DNA of 64,000 bases from Curtobacterium sp. MCLR17_007 (GCF_003234655.2 NZ_CP126271.1:1178001-1242000), one strand, 5' to 3'. Shown: positions 32,793-43,435, counted from the first letter of the stretch. Made by a program: numbers and translations. The notes: generated by a model from the sequence alone, not told the origin.

Positions 32793-35066
32793 TTGGAGGG
32801 TCCCGAGATCAAGTTCGCTGAAGCGATCATCGACAACGGTCGCTTCGGCACCAGGACGGTCCGGTTCGAGACCGGTCGTCTCGCGCAGCAGGCACAGGGT
32901 GCCGTCGCCGCGTACCTGGACGAAGAGACCATGCTGCTGTCGGCCACCAGCGCCGGCAAGCACCCGCGCGAGGGCTTCGACTTCTTCCCGCTCACGGTCG
33001 ACGTCGAGGAGCGCTCGTACGCCGCCGGCAAGATCCCCGGCTCGTTCTTCCGCCGTGAAGGTCGCCCGTCGACCGAGGCGATCCTCGTCTGCCGTCTGAT
33101 CGACCGGCCGCTGCGTCCGTCGTTCGTCGACGGCCTGCGCAACGAGGTCCAGATCGTCATCACCGTCCTGAGCATCGCTCCGGACGAGTTCTACGACGCG
33201 CTGGCGATCAACGCCGCGTCCGCGTCGACGCAGATCTCCGGTCTGCCGTTCTCCGGCCCGATCGCCGGCGTGCGCCTCGCGCTCATCGGCGACCAGTGGG
33301 TCGCGTTCCCGAAGGCCTCGCAGCTCGCCGAGGCCGTCTTCGACCTCACCGTCGCCGGCCGTGTCGTCACGGACGACGCCGGCAACGAGGACGTCGCGAT
33401 CATGATGGTCGAGGCCGAGGCCACCGAGCACAGCTGGGACCTCATCCAGGGCGGCGCCACCAAGCCCGACGAGGCCGTCGTCGCCCAGGGCCTCGAGGCA
33501 GCGAAGCCGTTCCTCAAGTCCCTCGTCGAGGCACAGGCGAAGCTCGCCGCGCAGTCGGCCAAGGAGATCCAGGACTTCCCGGTCTTCCCGCCGTACGCAC
33601 CCGAGGTCTACTCGGCCGTCGAGTCCCTCGCCCTGTCCGAGCTCGGCGACGTCTACAAGATCGCCGCCAAGACCGAGCGCCAGGACGCCGACGACGCGCT
33701 GAAGTCCCGCGTCAAGGCCGCCATCGCCGAGCAGGTCGCCGCGGGCACGCTGCCCGAGGTCGCGAACAGCCAGGTCAGCGCCGCGTACAAGTCGGTCACG
33801 AAGAAGGTCGTCCGCGGCCGCATCCTGACCGAGCAGGTCCGCATGGACGGCCGCGGCCTCGCCGACATCCGCCCGCTCGACGCCGAGGTCGCCGTGATCC
33901 CGCGCGTCCACGGTTCCGCGGTGTTCCAGCGCGGTGAGACCCAGATCCTGGGCGTCACCACGCTGAACATGCTCAAGATGGAGCAGCAGATCGACTCGCT
34001 GTCGCCCGTCACGAAGAAGCGCTACCTGCACCACTACAACTTCCCGCCCTACTCGACCGGTGAGACCGGCCGCGTGGGTTCGCCGAAGCGTCGCGAGATC
34101 GGGCACGGCTTCCTGGCCGAGCGCGCACTCGTGCCGGTGCTGCCGTCGCGCGAGGAGTTCCCGTACGCCATCCGTCAGGTCTCCGAGGCGCTCAGCTCGA
34201 ACGGCTCGACCTCGATGGGCTCCGTCTGCGCCTCGACGCTGTCGCTGCTGAACGCCGGTGTGCCGCTCAAGGCGCCCGTCGCCGGCATCGCCATGGGCCT
34301 GGTCTCCGACACCGTCGACGGTCAGACCCGCTACGCGGCGCTGACCGACATCCTCGGTGCCGAGGACGCGCTGGGTGACATGGACTTCAAGGTCGCCGGT
34401 ACCTCCGAGTTCGTCACCGCCATCCAGCTCGACACCAAGCTCGACGGCATCCCGTCGTCCGTGCTCGACGCCGCACTGAAGCAGGCGAAGGAGGCCCGCT
34501 CGGCCATCCTCGGCGTGCTGAACGAGGCGATCGACGCTCCCGACGAGATGGCAGACACCGCCCCGCGTGTCATCTCGGTGCAGATCCCCGTCGACAAGAT
34601 CGGCGAGCTGATCGGCCCGAAGGGCAAGACGATCAACGGCATCCAGGACACCACCGGTGCCGACATCTCGATCGAGGACGACGGCACGGTCTACATCGGT
34701 GCCGTGGACGGTCCGTCCGCCGAGGCCGCGCGTGCGCAGGTCAACGCGATCGCGAACCCGACCAACCCGGAGATCGGGGACCAGTTCCTCGGTACCGTCG
34801 TGAAGATCGCCACCTTCGGCGCCTTCGTGTCGCTGCTGCCGGGCCGCGACGGTCTGCTCCACGTCTCCGAGGTCCGCAAGCTCGCCGGTGGCAAGCGTGT
34901 GGAGAACGTCGAGGACGTGCTCGGCGTCGGCCAGAAGATCCTGGTCGAGGTCACCAAGGTCGACGACCGCGGCAAGCTCTCGCTCGCGCCGGTCGTGGCG
35001 GACGAGGTCGACACCGACGGCCGTGACGACCACGCGTCGCACGCCGAGGCGCCGGCCGAGGGCTGA
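32793..35066 (+). CDS. pnp: Polyribonucleotide nucleotidyltransferase (PNPase)
   Basis: A 757-residue phosphorolytic 3'-5' exoribonuclease, which also synthesises tails and, in actinobacteria, is sometimes called GpsI. Two RNase-PH core repeats surround an alpha-helical linker. The catalytic Asp pair lies in [10 protein letters not shown] (Asp529, Asp531). The KH domain has GPKG (608-611), and an S1 domain fills about 662-735. The TTG at 32793 is the start: AAGGAGG (32779-32785) lies 7 nt upstream and the protein then begins [10 protein letters not shown] as in the family. A terminator follows. Confidence 0.97.
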   Translation: MEGPEIKFAEAIIDNGRFGTRTVRFETGRLAQQAQGAVAAYLDEETMLLSATSAGKHPREGFDFFPLTVDVEERSYAAGKIPGSFFRREGRPSTEAILVCRLIDRPLRPSFVDGLRNEVQIVITVLSIAPDEFYDALAINAASASTQISGLPFSGPIAGVRLALIGDQWVAFPKASQLAEAVFDLTVAGRVVTDDAGNEDVAIMMVEAEATEHSWDLIQGGATKPDEAVVAQGLEAAKPFLKSLVEAQAKLAAQSAKEIQDFPVFPPYAPEVYSAVESLALSELGDVYKIAAKTERQDADDALKSRVKAAIAEQVAAGTLPEVANSQVSAAYKSVTKKVVRGRILTEQVRMDGRGLADIRPLDAEVAVIPRVHGSAVFQRGETQILGVTTLNMLKMEQQIDSLSPVTKKRYLHHYNFPPYSTGETGRVGSPKRREIGHGFLAERALVPVLPSREEFPYAIRQVSEALSSNGSTSMGSVCASTLSLLNAGVPLKAPVAGIAMGLVSDTVDGQTRYAALTDILGAEDALGDMDFKVAGTSEFVTAIQLDTKLDGIPSSVLDAALKQAKEARSAILGVLNEAIDAPDEMADTAPRVISVQIPVDKIGELIGPKGKTINGIQDTTGADISIEDDGTVYIGAVDGPSAEAARAQVNAIANPTNPEIGDQFLGTVVKIATFGAFVSLLPGRDGLLHVSEVRKLAGGKRVENVEDVLGVGQKILVEVTKVDDRGKLSLAPVVADEVDTDGRDDHASHAEAPAEG

Positions 35067-35087
35067 ACACCCCTCGCCTGACTGCAC

Positions 35088-35121
35088 GAACGGCCGTCGC
35101 CCCTCGGGGCGGCGGCCGTTC
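35088..35121 (+). terminator. pnp terminator
   Basis: GAACGGCCG / CGGCCGTTC stem with a GC-rich inner stem, 21 nt after the pnp stop; it may also serve the convergent gene. Confidence 0.65.
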
Positions 35122-35137
35122 CGCATGTCCGGGCGGG

Positions 35138-35665
35138 TCAGGAGGCGGGGGTCTCCTGCGTGCCCATGAGCTGTGCGCGCCCGACGAGGTGCTCGCGCAG
35201 CATGAAGCCGACGACCGCCGGGGTGGCGTCGGCCGGGACCTCGAGCACGGGGACGTCGAGGGCGCTCAGCGTGAAGAAGTACCGGTGTTCGCCGTGTCCG
35301 GCCGGGGGAGCGGCGCCGAGGAATGTGTCGGTCCCGTACTCGTTGCGCCGGCGGAGGGCCTCGGCCGGCAGCAGGGCGTCGTCGGTGCCGGCACCGGCGG
35401 GCAGCGACGTCGTCGCGGCCGGCAGGTCCGTCAGGCTCCAGTGCCAGAAGCCCGAGCCGGTGGGGGCGTCGGGGTCGTACGCGGTGAGCACGTAGCTCTG
35501 CGTGCCCTCGGGAGCGCCGGACCACTCGAGCGCGGGCGAGCGGTCCTCGCCGCCGACGTCGGAGCCGCGCGCCGAGGTGGGCAGCACGCCGCCGTCGGTG
35601 AAGTCGGGGCTGGTCAGGGTGAAGGTGGGCACCTCGGGGAGGCGCCAGAGCGGGTCGTTGGCCAT
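35138..35665 (-). CDS. YbhB/YbcL family Raf kinase inhibitor-like protein
   Basis: A 175-residue PEBP-fold protein. The ligand-site motifs YVLTAYDPDAPTGSGFWHWSLTDLP and GEHRYFFTLSALD, with the conserved DPDAP and HWS, identify the bacterial YbhB/YbcL branch. PEBP proteins bind phosphate or phospholipid head groups; the bacterial role is not known. No signal peptide, so cytoplasmic. The ATG at 35665 is preferred to GTG/ATG candidates upstream because the region before it is the terminator hairpin of the neighbour. It is convergent with pnp. Confidence 0.85.
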   Translation of the reverse strand: MANDPLWRLPEVPTFTLTSPDFTDGGVLPTSARGSDVGGEDRSPALEWSGAPEGTQSYVLTAYDPDAPTGSGFWHWSLTDLPAATTSLPAGAGTDDALLPAEALRRRNEYGTDTFLGAAPPAGHGEHRYFFTLSALDVPVLEVPADATPAVVGFMLREHLVGRAQLMGTQETPAS

Positions 35666-35704
35666 GCACCCAGGCAACCACCGATGCCCGGGTGGTGGCC
35701 GGGA

Positions 35705-35744
35705 GACGAGAGGCGCGGTGCCGACTGGCACCGCGCCTCCCGTC
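35705..35744. terminator. GGAGGC-family hairpin
   Basis: 18-bp stem with one mismatch, from GACGAGAGGCGCGGTGCC to GGCACCGCGCCTCCCGTC around GACT. It ends transcription of the ferritin-like gene (stop at 35762). Confidence 0.65.
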
Positions 35745-35761
35745 GTTCAGGTGCTGACCGA

Positions 35762-36727
35762 TCAGGCCGGGCCGGTGGCGCTCCCGGGGTTGCCGCTCGC
35801 CACGATCGCGCCGTTGACGCCCTCGGGGAAGAAGCCGCCCTTGTCGATCTGGTTCGGCGTGAGGAACACGATGTTGAGCACGCGCTCCGCGGTACGGCCG
35901 TACGCCAGCGAGTTGGCGTCGGTCGGGACGAAGTTCACCGCACCGGTCGACGTCGTGATGCCCTGGTCGTCGTCGGTCGGCCCGTCGAGCGAGTCGCGGG
36001 CGTCGGAGATCTTGTTCGCCGGCACCTGCAGGCCCTTGTCGAACAGCTTCGAGCGGATGATGCCCGCGTGGTACGCCTCGACGGCCAGGATGCCCGCCGC
36101 TGCGCTGAGGTACGTCTTGTTGTAGATCAGGGGAGCCGCGCCCTTGTAGGCGGTGACCCCGACGTCCTCGAACACGTAGGCGCCGAGCAGGAAGTTCTCC
36201 TCGCTGGCGAAGGGGTCGAAGGTCCCCGTCGGTCCGACCACACCCGCGGCCCGGGCGGCTGCGGTGAAGGCGTTCGTGAAGTCGATCTTCGGCCGCGAGA
36301 CGACCGCACCACCGAGCGCCGAACGCAGGAACGCCACGTGCGCGCGCTCGTCGTTGGCGATCTCGGTCGCGATCCCACGGATTGCGGCGGTCTTGAACGG
36401 CACCTTGCTGCCGCCGACGACCGGCCCCTGGGGGTCGATGCCGGTGATCATGCTGTCGGTCAGGCCCGTGCCGAACACGGCGCGCAGGTAGAACTCCGCC
36501 TCGAGGTACTCCAGGTTGAGGGCGAAGTTGAGGATGGCGGCGTCGGAGACGGCACCGTCCTCGGCGGGTGAGGCGGAAGCCCGGTCGGCGGAGACCACCG
36601 ACGAGCCGAGCGCGGCGATGCCGGCGGAAGCGCCGGCGACCCCGGCGGCTGCGAAGAAGCGGCGTCGGTCGAGCGCGTTCTCAGCGCTGCGGTCGACGGC
36701 ATGACGGATGAAGGCGTTGTCGAACAT
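35762..36727 (-). CDS. Ferritin-like domain protein with Tat-type signal
   Basis: A 321-residue protein with a twin-Arg export signal ([22 protein letters not shown], about residues 18-40). The mature part is a ferritin-like four-helix protein: [19 protein letters not shown] and the partner [18 protein letters not shown] supply Glu/His residues typical of di-metal sites, and [18 protein letters not shown] gives the second set. Similar proteins are called desiccation-related or Rds1-like; a role in iron binding or oxidative/drought stress outside the membrane is plausible. The ATG at 36727 follows GAGGACA. Confidence 0.78.
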   Translation of the reverse strand: MFDNAFIRHAVDRSAENALDRRRFFAAAGVAGASAGIAALGSSVVSADRASASPAEDGAVSDAAILNFALNLEYLEAEFYLRAVFGTGLTDSMITGIDPQGPVVGGSKVPFKTAAIRGIATEIANDERAHVAFLRSALGGAVVSRPKIDFTNAFTAAARAAGVVGPTGTFDPFASEENFLLGAYVFEDVGVTAYKGAAPLIYNKTYLSAAAGILAVEAYHAGIIRSKLFDKGLQVPANKISDARDSLDGPTDDDQGITTSTGAVNFVPTDANSLAYGRTAERVLNIVFLTPNQIDKGGFFPEGVNGAIVASGNPGSATGPA

Positions 36728-36912
36728 CGGTGTCCTCGAGACGTGCTGGCTGCACGGGGCCCGGTCGGCACGGCAGGGAAGCAGGCCGGTCGGGTCACGG
36801 ACGGCGGGATGGCCGTTCGTGCGGGTCAAGCTACCCCCGGAAGGGGGACGCCACGAGGGGCAGCGCGCAAATCGGTCGGCGTCGTCCGGTGTCCGAGGAG
36901 CGGGGCAGGTCG

Positions 36913-37563
36913 TCAGCCGGCGAGGACGCGGTCGGCAACGCGCTGCAGCGCGGCCGTCGCGGCGATGGCGTCGCCGGCGTAGGCGCCCGACATCGCACCG
37001 TCGCGCGCGAGCATGAGCTCGTCGGCACCGTCGCCGGCCATCGGGTGACCGGCTTCCTGCAGCAGGTCAGCGAGGCGCTCGGTGTACCAGTCGCGGTGCA
37101 TGGCGACGACCTGGCGGACGGGGTCGCGCGGGTCGTGGTACTCGGCGGCGGCATTGAGGAACGCACAACCGCGGAAGGCCGGGTCGTTGACGTCGGCGAC
37201 GAGCGACGCGACCCAGGCGCGGACCGCGGACTGCGGATCGCCGGCGTCGCCGACGACCTGCTCGAAGCGCTGCTGGACGCGTTCGTGCTGCGTGTTCACG
37301 TACGCCAGGATCAGGTTGTCCTTCGACCCGTAGTGCTTGTAGAACGTCGCCTTCGTGACGCTCGCCTCGGAGATGAGGCGATCGACGCCGACCCCGTGGA
37401 TGCCCTCGTCGTAGAACAACCGGGACGCGGTCTCGAGGATCCGGACCTTCGCGCCGCCGGAGCGGGGAGCCGGGGGGAGGCTCGACCCGTCCGACGACGC
37501 GGAGGCCGGAACGCTCGGGCCAAGGAGACGCCGGACGGCCGGTTGGGGGGAATCGACCGTCAC
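36913..37563 (-). CDS. TetR/AcrR family transcriptional regulator
   Basis: A 216-residue one-component regulator. An N-terminal disordered stretch (1-32) leads into the TetR helix-turn-helix (about 35-80), with the diagnostic [27 protein letters not shown]. The ligand domain follows ([20 protein letters not shown]). The GTG at 37563 follows AAGGAGAG by 7 nt. Its leader contains a perfect 11-bp stem (37641-37677), and a near-perfect palindrome at 37697-37724 lies just upstream of the presumed TACATT -10 box, so autoregulation is likely. Targets might include the ferritin-like gene downstream or the M16 gene divergent to it. Confidence 0.85.
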   Translation of the reverse strand: MTVDSPQPAVRRLLGPSVPASASSDGSSLPPAPRSGGAKVRILETASRLFYDEGIHGVGVDRLISEASVTKATFYKHYGSKDNLILAYVNTQHERVQQRFEQVVGDAGDPQSAVRAWVASLVADVNDPAFRGCAFLNAAAEYHDPRDPVRQVVAMHRDWYTERLADLLQEAGHPMAGDGADELMLARDGAMSGAYAGDAIAATAALQRVADRVLAG

Positions 37564-37640
37564 AGCGTGGCTCTCCTTGGGGTCATCGGCTCCGCGGACG
37601 AGTGGGGGGACTCGTTCCGCCGAGGACTGATGTCCCGAGC

Positions 37641-37677
37641 CACCGGATCGGTATCTAGGGGGGCTGCCGATCCGGTG
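37641..37677 (-). promoter_or_regulatory. Stem-loop in tetR leader
   Basis: Perfect 11-bp arms CACCGGATCGG / CCGATCCGGTG with a 15-nt loop, between the presumed tetR promoter and its start. It could be an attenuator or a second operator. Confidence 0.4.
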
Positions 37678-37696
37678 CACCCAATGTAACACAAGG

Positions 37697-37724
37697 AGGA
37701 CAGACAGACGAGTCCGTCTGTCCT
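37697..37724. promoter_or_regulatory. TetR operator candidate
   Basis: AGGACAGACAGAC-GA-GTCCGTCTGTCCT, a 28-bp inverted repeat with one mismatch, in the gap between divergent tetR and the M16 protease. A minus-strand TACATT (about 37684-37689) lies just beside it. Confidence 0.6.
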
Positions 37725-37808
37725 CAGAACATGTACCCCACTTCGAGGGTCGTCCGAGGGTGCTCCCCATGCCGTGGTCAATCTGGATGGGAGGCCCTGG
37801 GACATCAG

Positions 37809-37814
37809 TAGGCT
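37809..37814 (+). promoter_or_regulatory. -10 box of M16 protease gene (leaderless)
   Basis: TAGGCT, 8 nt upstream of the ATG at 37823; no ribosome site. Confidence 0.5.
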
Positions 37815-37822
37815 CGACCGCG

Positions 37823-39160
37823 ATGAACCACCCAGTGCCGTTGCCCCTCGAGGCCCCGGACACGTCGTTCCTGACGTCCGGGGGATCCTTCGTCCGCCGA
37901 ACCGTCCTGCCCTCGGGCGTGCGCGTGCTGACCGAGGCGGTGCCGGCATCCCACTCGACGAGCATCGGGTACTGGGTCGGGGTCGGTTCCCGCGACGAAC
38001 GCGACGGCCAGTTCGGCTCGACGCACTTCCTCGAACACCTGCTGTTCAAGGGCACGACCACGCGCAGCGCGCTCGACATCGCCGTTGCGTTCGACTCCGT
38101 CGGCGGTGAGCACAACGCGGCGACGGCCAAGGAGTACACCTGCTACTACGCCCGGGTCCGCGACACCGACGTCCCGATGGCCGTCCAGGTGATCGGTGAC
38201 ATGGTGACGAACTCGGTCCTCGAACCCGCGGCGTTCGACATCGAGCGCGGCGTCATCCTCGAGGAGCTCGCGATGGCCGCGGACGACCCGGCCGACCTGG
38301 CGGGCGAGGCCTTCTTCGCATCGGCCTTCGACGGCCACGCCCTCGGTCGACCGATCGGCGGCACGCCGGAGAGCATCCGCGCCGTCCAGCGCGACGAGGT
38401 GATGGCGCACTACGCCGAGCACTACGCTCCGAGCGGCCTGGTCATCACGGCCGCCGGTGCCGTCGACCACGACGCCTTCTGCGCGCTGGTGGAAGCGGTG
38501 TTCACCGGCAGCCCGAAGGCCCGTCCGGTGGCACGGCGCACCGCCCAGCCCGTGGCCGACCGTGCCCAGGAGCGACTCACCGTCGTGCACCGCCCCACCG
38601 AACAGGTCAGCATGCTGCGCGGCTCGCAGGGCATCGACCTGCGTGACGACCGCCGACCCGTGCTCAGCGTGCTCAACGCGGTGCTCGGCGGGGGGATGAG
38701 TTCACGCCTGTTCCAAGAGGTCCGCGAACGCCGTGGTCTGGCCTACGCGGTGTCGTCCTTCGCGCCGGCCTACCTGGACAACGGCGCGTTCGGTGTCTAC
38801 GCCGGGTGTGCGCCGGACAACGTCGCCGGGGTGATCGACATCATCGACGCCGAGTTCCGCAAGATGGTCGACGACGGCATCACCGAGGACGAACTGCGGC
38901 GCGCGAAGGGCCAGATCGAGGGTGCTGTGACGCTGTCCCTCGAGGACGCGGACGCCCGCATGACCCGGCTGGGGCGTGCCGAGCTCGGGACCGGGGAGTT
39001 CACCGACCTCGACACGGCGCTCGAACGCGTCGACCAGGTCACCACGGCCGACGTGCTCGAACTCGCCCGCGACCTGCTCACCCGGCCCACCGTCACCGCC
39101 GTCGTCGGGGACGTCGAGCGCGCCGCGCTCGAGACGGCGATCGGCATCGGCGGTCGATGA
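37823..39160 (+). CDS. M16 family metallopeptidase (PepR-like)
   Basis: A 445-residue zinc peptidase with the inverted motif HFLEH (His68, Glu71, His72) and the distal Glu in the ERGVILEELAMAADDP region, followed by the C-terminal R/Y pair of mitochondrial processing peptidase-like enzymes (GLAYAVSSFAPAYLDNGAFGVYAG). In mycobacteria the homologue follows gpsI (pnp), as it does here after three inserted genes. It degrades peptides in the cytoplasm. The ATG at 37823 lies 8 nt behind TAGGCT. Its stop overlaps the next start (ATGA). Confidence 0.88.
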   Translation: MNHPVPLPLEAPDTSFLTSGGSFVRRTVLPSGVRVLTEAVPASHSTSIGYWVGVGSRDERDGQFGSTHFLEHLLFKGTTTRSALDIAVAFDSVGGEHNAATAKEYTCYYARVRDTDVPMAVQVIGDMVTNSVLEPAAFDIERGVILEELAMAADDPADLAGEAFFASAFDGHALGRPIGGTPESIRAVQRDEVMAHYAEHYAPSGLVITAAGAVDHDAFCALVEAVFTGSPKARPVARRTAQPVADRAQERLTVVHRPTEQVSMLRGSQGIDLRDDRRPVLSVLNAVLGGGMSSRLFQEVRERRGLAYAVSSFAPAYLDNGAFGVYAGCAPDNVAGVIDIIDAEFRKMVDDGITEDELRRAKGQIEGAVTLSLEDADARMTRLGRAELGTGEFTDLDTALERVDQVTTADVLELARDLLTRPTVTAVVGDVERAALETAIGIGGR

Positions 39161-39768
39161 CGGAGATGTCGCACTACCTCTACCTCGTCCGGCACGGCGA
39201 ACACCAGGACGCCGAGCACGGACTCCGTGACGGCAAGCTCTCGGAACGCGGCAAGCGGCAGTCGATGCTGATCGCCGACCGCCTGGGCGGCGTGCCGTTC
39301 GACGGCGTCTGGCACTCCCCGCTCGAAGCGCCCAGCGAGACCGCGTCGTTCCTGGCGCAGCGCCTCCCCGCGATCCAGCCCGAGCCCTCGACCCTGCTGT
39401 TCGACTGCATCCCGTCGGGCCCCACACCGGACATGCCGACCGCCTACAAGAAGTTCTACGGCGGGATCACCGACGAGGAGATCGTCGCCGGGCAGGCGCA
39501 GATGGGTGACGCGGTCGCCGAGTGGTTCACCCCGTCCATCCAGGACCGGCACGACCTGATCATCACGCACAACGCGGTGATCGGCTGGTTCGTCCGCGAG
39601 GTCTTCCAGGCACCCGAGTGGCGCTGGATGGGGACGAACGTCGCCCACACCGCGCTGACCGTGATCCGGATCCGCTCGGCCAAGCCCGCCGAGCTCGTCA
39701 CGCTCAACGACACGGCGCACCTGCCGGTCGAGCTCCGGACCGGCCTGCCGGTCGAGCAGCCGCTCTGA
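39157..39768 (+). CDS. Histidine phosphatase family protein
   Basis: A 203-residue phosphoglycerate-mutase-like protein with the RHGE signature (Arg12, His13), where His forms the phospho-enzyme; the second catalytic His lies in LIITHNAVIGW. There is no hint of the substrate; SixA/CobC-type and general phosphatase roles are all possible. The ATG at 39157 overlaps the M16 stop, so it is translationally coupled to that peptidase gene. An in-frame ATG at 39166 is a weaker alternative. Confidence 0.82.
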   Translation: MTEMSHYLYLVRHGEHQDAEHGLRDGKLSERGKRQSMLIADRLGGVPFDGVWHSPLEAPSETASFLAQRLPAIQPEPSTLLFDCIPSGPTPDMPTAYKKFYGGITDEEIVAGQAQMGDAVAEWFTPSIQDRHDLIITHNAVIGWFVREVFQAPEWRWMGTNVAHTALTVIRIRSAKPAELVTLNDTAHLPVELRTGLPVEQPL

Positions 39769-39797
39769 CAAGGAGCGCACCGGACCGTCGGACCGTC

Positions 39798-39839
39798 GGA
39801 CTGGAGGCGCGGGTCGGGCCCGCCCCGCGCCTCCAGTCC
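39798..39839. terminator. GGAGGC-family hairpin between convergent genes
   Basis: GGACTGGAGGCGCGG / CCGCGCCTCCAGTCC (15 bp) around a GC-rich loop. It follows the phosphatase stop by 30 nt and precedes the GNAT stop. Confidence 0.65.
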
Positions 39840-39840
39840 G

Positions 39841-40347
39841 TCAGACGGACGCGTCCGGCATGACCCGCTTGCGGTACCAGGCGGTGGCGTTCGGGTTGTC
39901 GTTGAAGGGCTCGACCCGCTCGTAGCCCCGGCCGCGGTACATCGCCCCCGCGGCGACCAGCGAGTCGTTCGTGTCGAGGACGATCGCGGTCGCACCGAGT
40001 GCCGCGCCCGCGCGTTCGAGCTCGTCCATCATGGCCGTCGCGACCCCGCGCCCCCGGCCGGACGGGGTGACGAAGACGTGCTTGACCTCGAACCGGACGT
40101 CGGTGCCGTCGTCCGCGATCCGGCGGAGCCCGCCGCACCCCACGGGCTCGTCGCCGTCGTGGGCCAGGACGAACACACCGCGCGGCGGGGTGAACTGCTC
40201 GGCCGGCGTGCGCTTCCGCGAGTACGACCCCTGCGCGCTCGGGAACGTCGCCTCGCGCTCGTCGAGGTAGGCCTCGAGCAGGGCGTCGACCTCGGGCAGG
40301 TCGCCGGGCACGATGCGGACGGTGACCGGCGTGCGATCGGTGGTCAT
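39841..40347 (-). CDS. GNAT family N-acetyltransferase
   Basis: A 168-residue acetyltransferase. The acetyl-CoA loop R-G-R-G-V-A is seen in VTPSGRGRGVATAMM, preceded by the VKHVFV strand and followed by TAIVLDTNDSLVAAGAMYRGRGYERV, the usual GNAT order. The substrate is unknown. The ATG at 40347 lies close to the divergent dapB start, and the two share a 23-bp gap. It is convergent with the phosphatase gene. Confidence 0.85.
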   Translation of the reverse strand: MTTDRTPVTVRIVPGDLPEVDALLEAYLDEREATFPSAQGSYSRKRTPAEQFTPPRGVFVLAHDGDEPVGCGGLRRIADDGTDVRFEVKHVFVTPSGRGRGVATAMMDELERAGAALGATAIVLDTNDSLVAAGAMYRGRGYERVEPFNDNPNATAWYRKRVMPDASV

Positions 40348-40357
40348 GGGTCGATCC

Positions 40358-40363
40358 TAGGAT
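40358..40363 (+). promoter_or_regulatory. -10 box of dapB (leaderless)
   Basis: TAGGAT, 7 nt before the ATG at 40371; this decides against the ATG at 40362, which lies inside the box. Confidence 0.55.
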
Positions 40364-40370
40364 GGAGCGC

Positions 40371-41117
40371 ATGGTCACTCCCGTCGCCGTCGTCGGCGCC
40401 ACCGGTCGTCTCGGGGGCCTCGTCGCCGCCGTGGTCGAGGAACTGCCCGACTTCGAACTCGTCGCACGGCTGTCGTCGAAGGACGGTGCGCACGAGCCGG
40501 ACCCGACGGTGTTCAACGGCGCGGCGGTCGTCATCGACGTGACGGTCCCGGCCCTCAGCCCGGCCATCGTCGCGAACGCGCTGGAGAGCGGCGCCAACGT
40601 GCTGGTCGGCACGTCCGGTTGGTCGGCGTCGCGGCTCGCCACCCTGCGGACCGCCCTCGCCGACCGCCCCGACCAGGGTGTCCTGGTCGTGCCGAACTTC
40701 TCGATCGGTTCCGTGGTCGGCACGCACCTGGCGACGATCGCAGCGCCGTGGTTCCCCGCGATCGAGATCATCGAGACGCACCACGCGGGCAAGATCGACT
40801 CGCCGTCGGGCACCGCGGTCCGCACGGCCGAACTCATCTCCGAGGCCCGGCGCGAGGTCGGGCCGGTCGACGCGCCGCACGTCGACCAGCGTGCGCGCGG
40901 GCAGCAGGTGGCGAGCGTGCCGATCCACTCGCTGCGGCTGCCCGGCGTCACGGCCGTGCAGGACGTGGTGCTGAGCGGGCCGGGCGAGACCCTGACGATC
41001 CGGCACGACACCACCGACGACACCGCGTACGCGCCGGGCATCCGCGCGGCGCTGTCGGCCGTCGGCGCGTTGCGGGGCCTGTCCGTCGGCCTCGGCACCG
41101 TGCTCGGGATCGGCTGA
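40371..41117 (+). CDS. dapB: 4-hydroxy-tetrahydrodipicolinate reductase
   Basis: A 248-residue NAD(P)H-dependent enzyme of the diaminopimelate/lysine pathway. The Rossmann loop GATGRLGG opens the protein. The catalytic motif E135-THHAGKIDSPSGTA contains His137/His138 and the Lys. It converts hydroxytetrahydrodipicolinate to tetrahydrodipicolinate. DapA, the preceding pathway enzyme, is encoded 3 kb downstream and DapF in the last third of the window. A leaderless start at 40371 fits the TAGGAT box; the nine-base-longer form would need the start inside the -10. Confidence 0.95.
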   Translation: MVTPVAVVGATGRLGGLVAAVVEELPDFELVARLSSKDGAHEPDPTVFNGAAVVIDVTVPALSPAIVANALESGANVLVGTSGWSASRLATLRTALADRPDQGVLVVPNFSIGSVVGTHLATIAAPWFPAIEIIETHHAGKIDSPSGTAVRTAELISEARREVGPVDAPHVDQRARGQQVASVPIHSLRLPGVTAVQDVVLSGPGETLTIRHDTTDDTAYAPGIRAALSAVGALRGLSVGLGTVLGIG

Positions 41118-41118
41118 C

Positions 41119-41562
41119 GTGGGGATCCGCTCGCCGTTCTGGGGTGCGGCCCTGATGGCGGTGCTGTTGCTGGTCTACATCGTGTTGATCGGCGCACGGG
41201 CGGTGGCCTTCATCGCGACCGGACTCGCCATCGGAGTCGCGATCGGTGTCGCGCTGATCGTGATCGCCCTGATCGGGGCACTGCTGCTCGTGCTCGAGTT
41301 CCGGTTCGGGCTGCGCATCACGCGGCTCGGCGCCCGGCTCGAACACGAGGGCGGCACGCCGGACGACGTCGTCGAGGTCCGTCCGTCGGGTCGCCCGACC
41401 CGCGCGGCGGCGGACGAGCTCTTCCCGCGGTACCGCGCGGCGGTCGAGGCATCGCCCGACGACTGGCGCGCCTGGTACCGGCTCGGCGTCGTCTACGACG
41501 CGGCCGGCGACCGGAAGCGAGCGCGGTCGGCCATGCGCACGGCACTGTCGCACGCTCGGTAG
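41119..41562 (+). CDS. Membrane protein with TPR-like tail
   Basis: A 147-residue hypothetical protein starting one base after the dapB stop, so it is co-transcribed. Two long hydrophobic helices (about 8-30 and 33-60) anchor it. The soluble remainder ends in a single TPR-like helix pair (DDWRAWYRLGVVYDAAGDRKRARSAMRTAL), suggesting protein-protein contacts on the cytoplasmic side. I know no function for this family; its position next to dapB recurs in actinobacteria as far as I recall, but I cannot verify that here. Confidence 0.72.
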   Translation: MGIRSPFWGAALMAVLLLVYIVLIGARAVAFIATGLAIGVAIGVALIVIALIGALLLVLEFRFGLRITRLGARLEHEGGTPDDVVEVRPSGRPTRAAADELFPRYRAAVEASPDDWRAWYRLGVVYDAAGDRKRARSAMRTALSHAR

Positions 41563-41602
41563 CCGCGGCCGGTGACCGACCCCGCGCCCGCGTGGCCGGC
41601 TA
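41560..41602. terminator. Imperfect hairpin spanning two convergent stop codons
   Basis: TAGCC..GGCC / GGCCGGCTA arms with a two-base bulge, formed from the stop regions of the membrane protein and the TIGR01777 gene. Confidence 0.35.
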
Positions 41603-42511
41603 GCGCGACAGCACGGCGTCGACGGCGTCCTCGGCGCGGGCGTGGCGGAAGACGTACCCCGACTCGAGCAACTTCGTCGGCACCATCTGCTGGTTGGACA
41701 GGAGCATCTCGTCGGCCGCCTCGCGCAGCAGGGCACGCAGCGCGAACTCGGGCACGCGGAACAGGTAGGGGCGGTGCAGGTCCTCGGCGACGCGCCGTGT
41801 GATGCGGTCCGAGACGGCGGGCACCGGGCCGGCAAGGTTCACCGGGCCGCTGACGTCGTGAGCGGCGGTCGCCAGGTGCACGACGGCGCCGACCTCGTCC
41901 TCGAGCGCGATCCACGGCCAGTACTGGCCGCCGGTGCCGAGTCGGCTGCCGAGCCCGAACCGCGTGAGCGGCAGGACGGGCGCAAGCGCACCGCCGCCCT
42001 TCCCGATCACGATGCCGGTCCGGAGCAGGACCACGCGGACGCCCTCGGGCGCCTGCTGTGCGGCCGCTTCCCACTTCGTCGTCACGTCGGCCAGGAACCC
42101 CCGACCGGGCGCCGCGTCGTCCTGCAGCACGTCCGCCGGACGGTCGCCGTACACCCCGGACGCCGACCCGGACAGGAACAGGCGGGGCGGGGTGCCGGCC
42201 TGCCGCATCGCCTCGACCAGGGTGCCGGTGGCGCCGAGTCGCGAGTCGAGGATCTCCCGCTTGTACTGCTCGGTCCACGGCAGCTTGCCGATGTTCGCAC
42301 CGGCCAGGTTCACGACGACGTCCGCGCCGTCCAGGACGGCCGGGTCGAGCGGCCGACTGCCGGGGGCCCAGCGGAACTCGGTGGGGGATTGCGGCTCGCG
42401 CCGCACCAGGGTCGAGACGTGGTGTCCGGCGTCACGCAGGGCGCGGACCAGGGGGGTCCCGATGAAGCCGGACGCGCCGGCGACCAGGATCGAGAGCGGC
42501 TGATCGGTCAT
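41600..42511 (-). CDS. TIGR01777 family oxidoreductase (SDR, epimerase-like)
   Basis: A 303-residue extended short-chain dehydrogenase. NAD(P) binds at [10 protein letters not shown] near the N-terminus. The family block [10 protein letters not shown] and the substrate-side [39 protein letters not shown] and [11 protein letters not shown] segments match TIGR01777 (YfcH-like) proteins, whose substrates are unknown. The ATG at 42511 lies 7 nt behind a minus-strand TAGCCT (42519-42524). It is divergent from thyA, with 94 bp between the starts. Confidence 0.86.
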   Translation of the reverse strand: MTDQPLSILVAGASGFIGTPLVRALRDAGHHVSTLVRREPQSPTEFRWAPGSRPLDPAVLDGADVVVNLAGANIGKLPWTEQYKREILDSRLGATGTLVEAMRQAGTPPRLFLSGSASGVYGDRPADVLQDDAAPGRGFLADVTTKWEAAAQQAPEGVRVVLLRTGIVIGKGGGALAPVLPLTRFGLGSRLGTGGQYWPWIALEDEVGAVVHLATAAHDVSGPVNLAGPVPAVSDRITRRVAEDLHRPYLFRVPEFALRALLREAADEMLLSNQQMVPTKLLESGYVFRHARAEDAVDAVLSR

Positions 42512-42518
42512 GCGGGCA

Positions 42519-42524
42519 AGGCTA
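42519..42524 (-). promoter_or_regulatory. -10 box of TIGR01777 gene (leaderless)
   Basis: Minus-strand TAGCCT, 7 nt upstream of the ATG at 42511. Confidence 0.5.
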
Positions 42525-42592
42525 CTCAGGACACTGACGGGAGGCCCGATGCCGCCCCGGTGTGACGGGTCGCCGGCGACGGTGGTGGCGTT

Positions 42593-42598
42593 TAGGCT
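42593..42598 (+). promoter_or_regulatory. -10 box of thyA (leaderless)
   Basis: TAGGCT, 7 nt before the GTG at 42606. Same sequence and spacing as at the M16 gene. Confidence 0.55.
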
Positions 42599-42605
42599 CG
42601 GAGGC

Positions 42606-43435
<830 letters not shown>

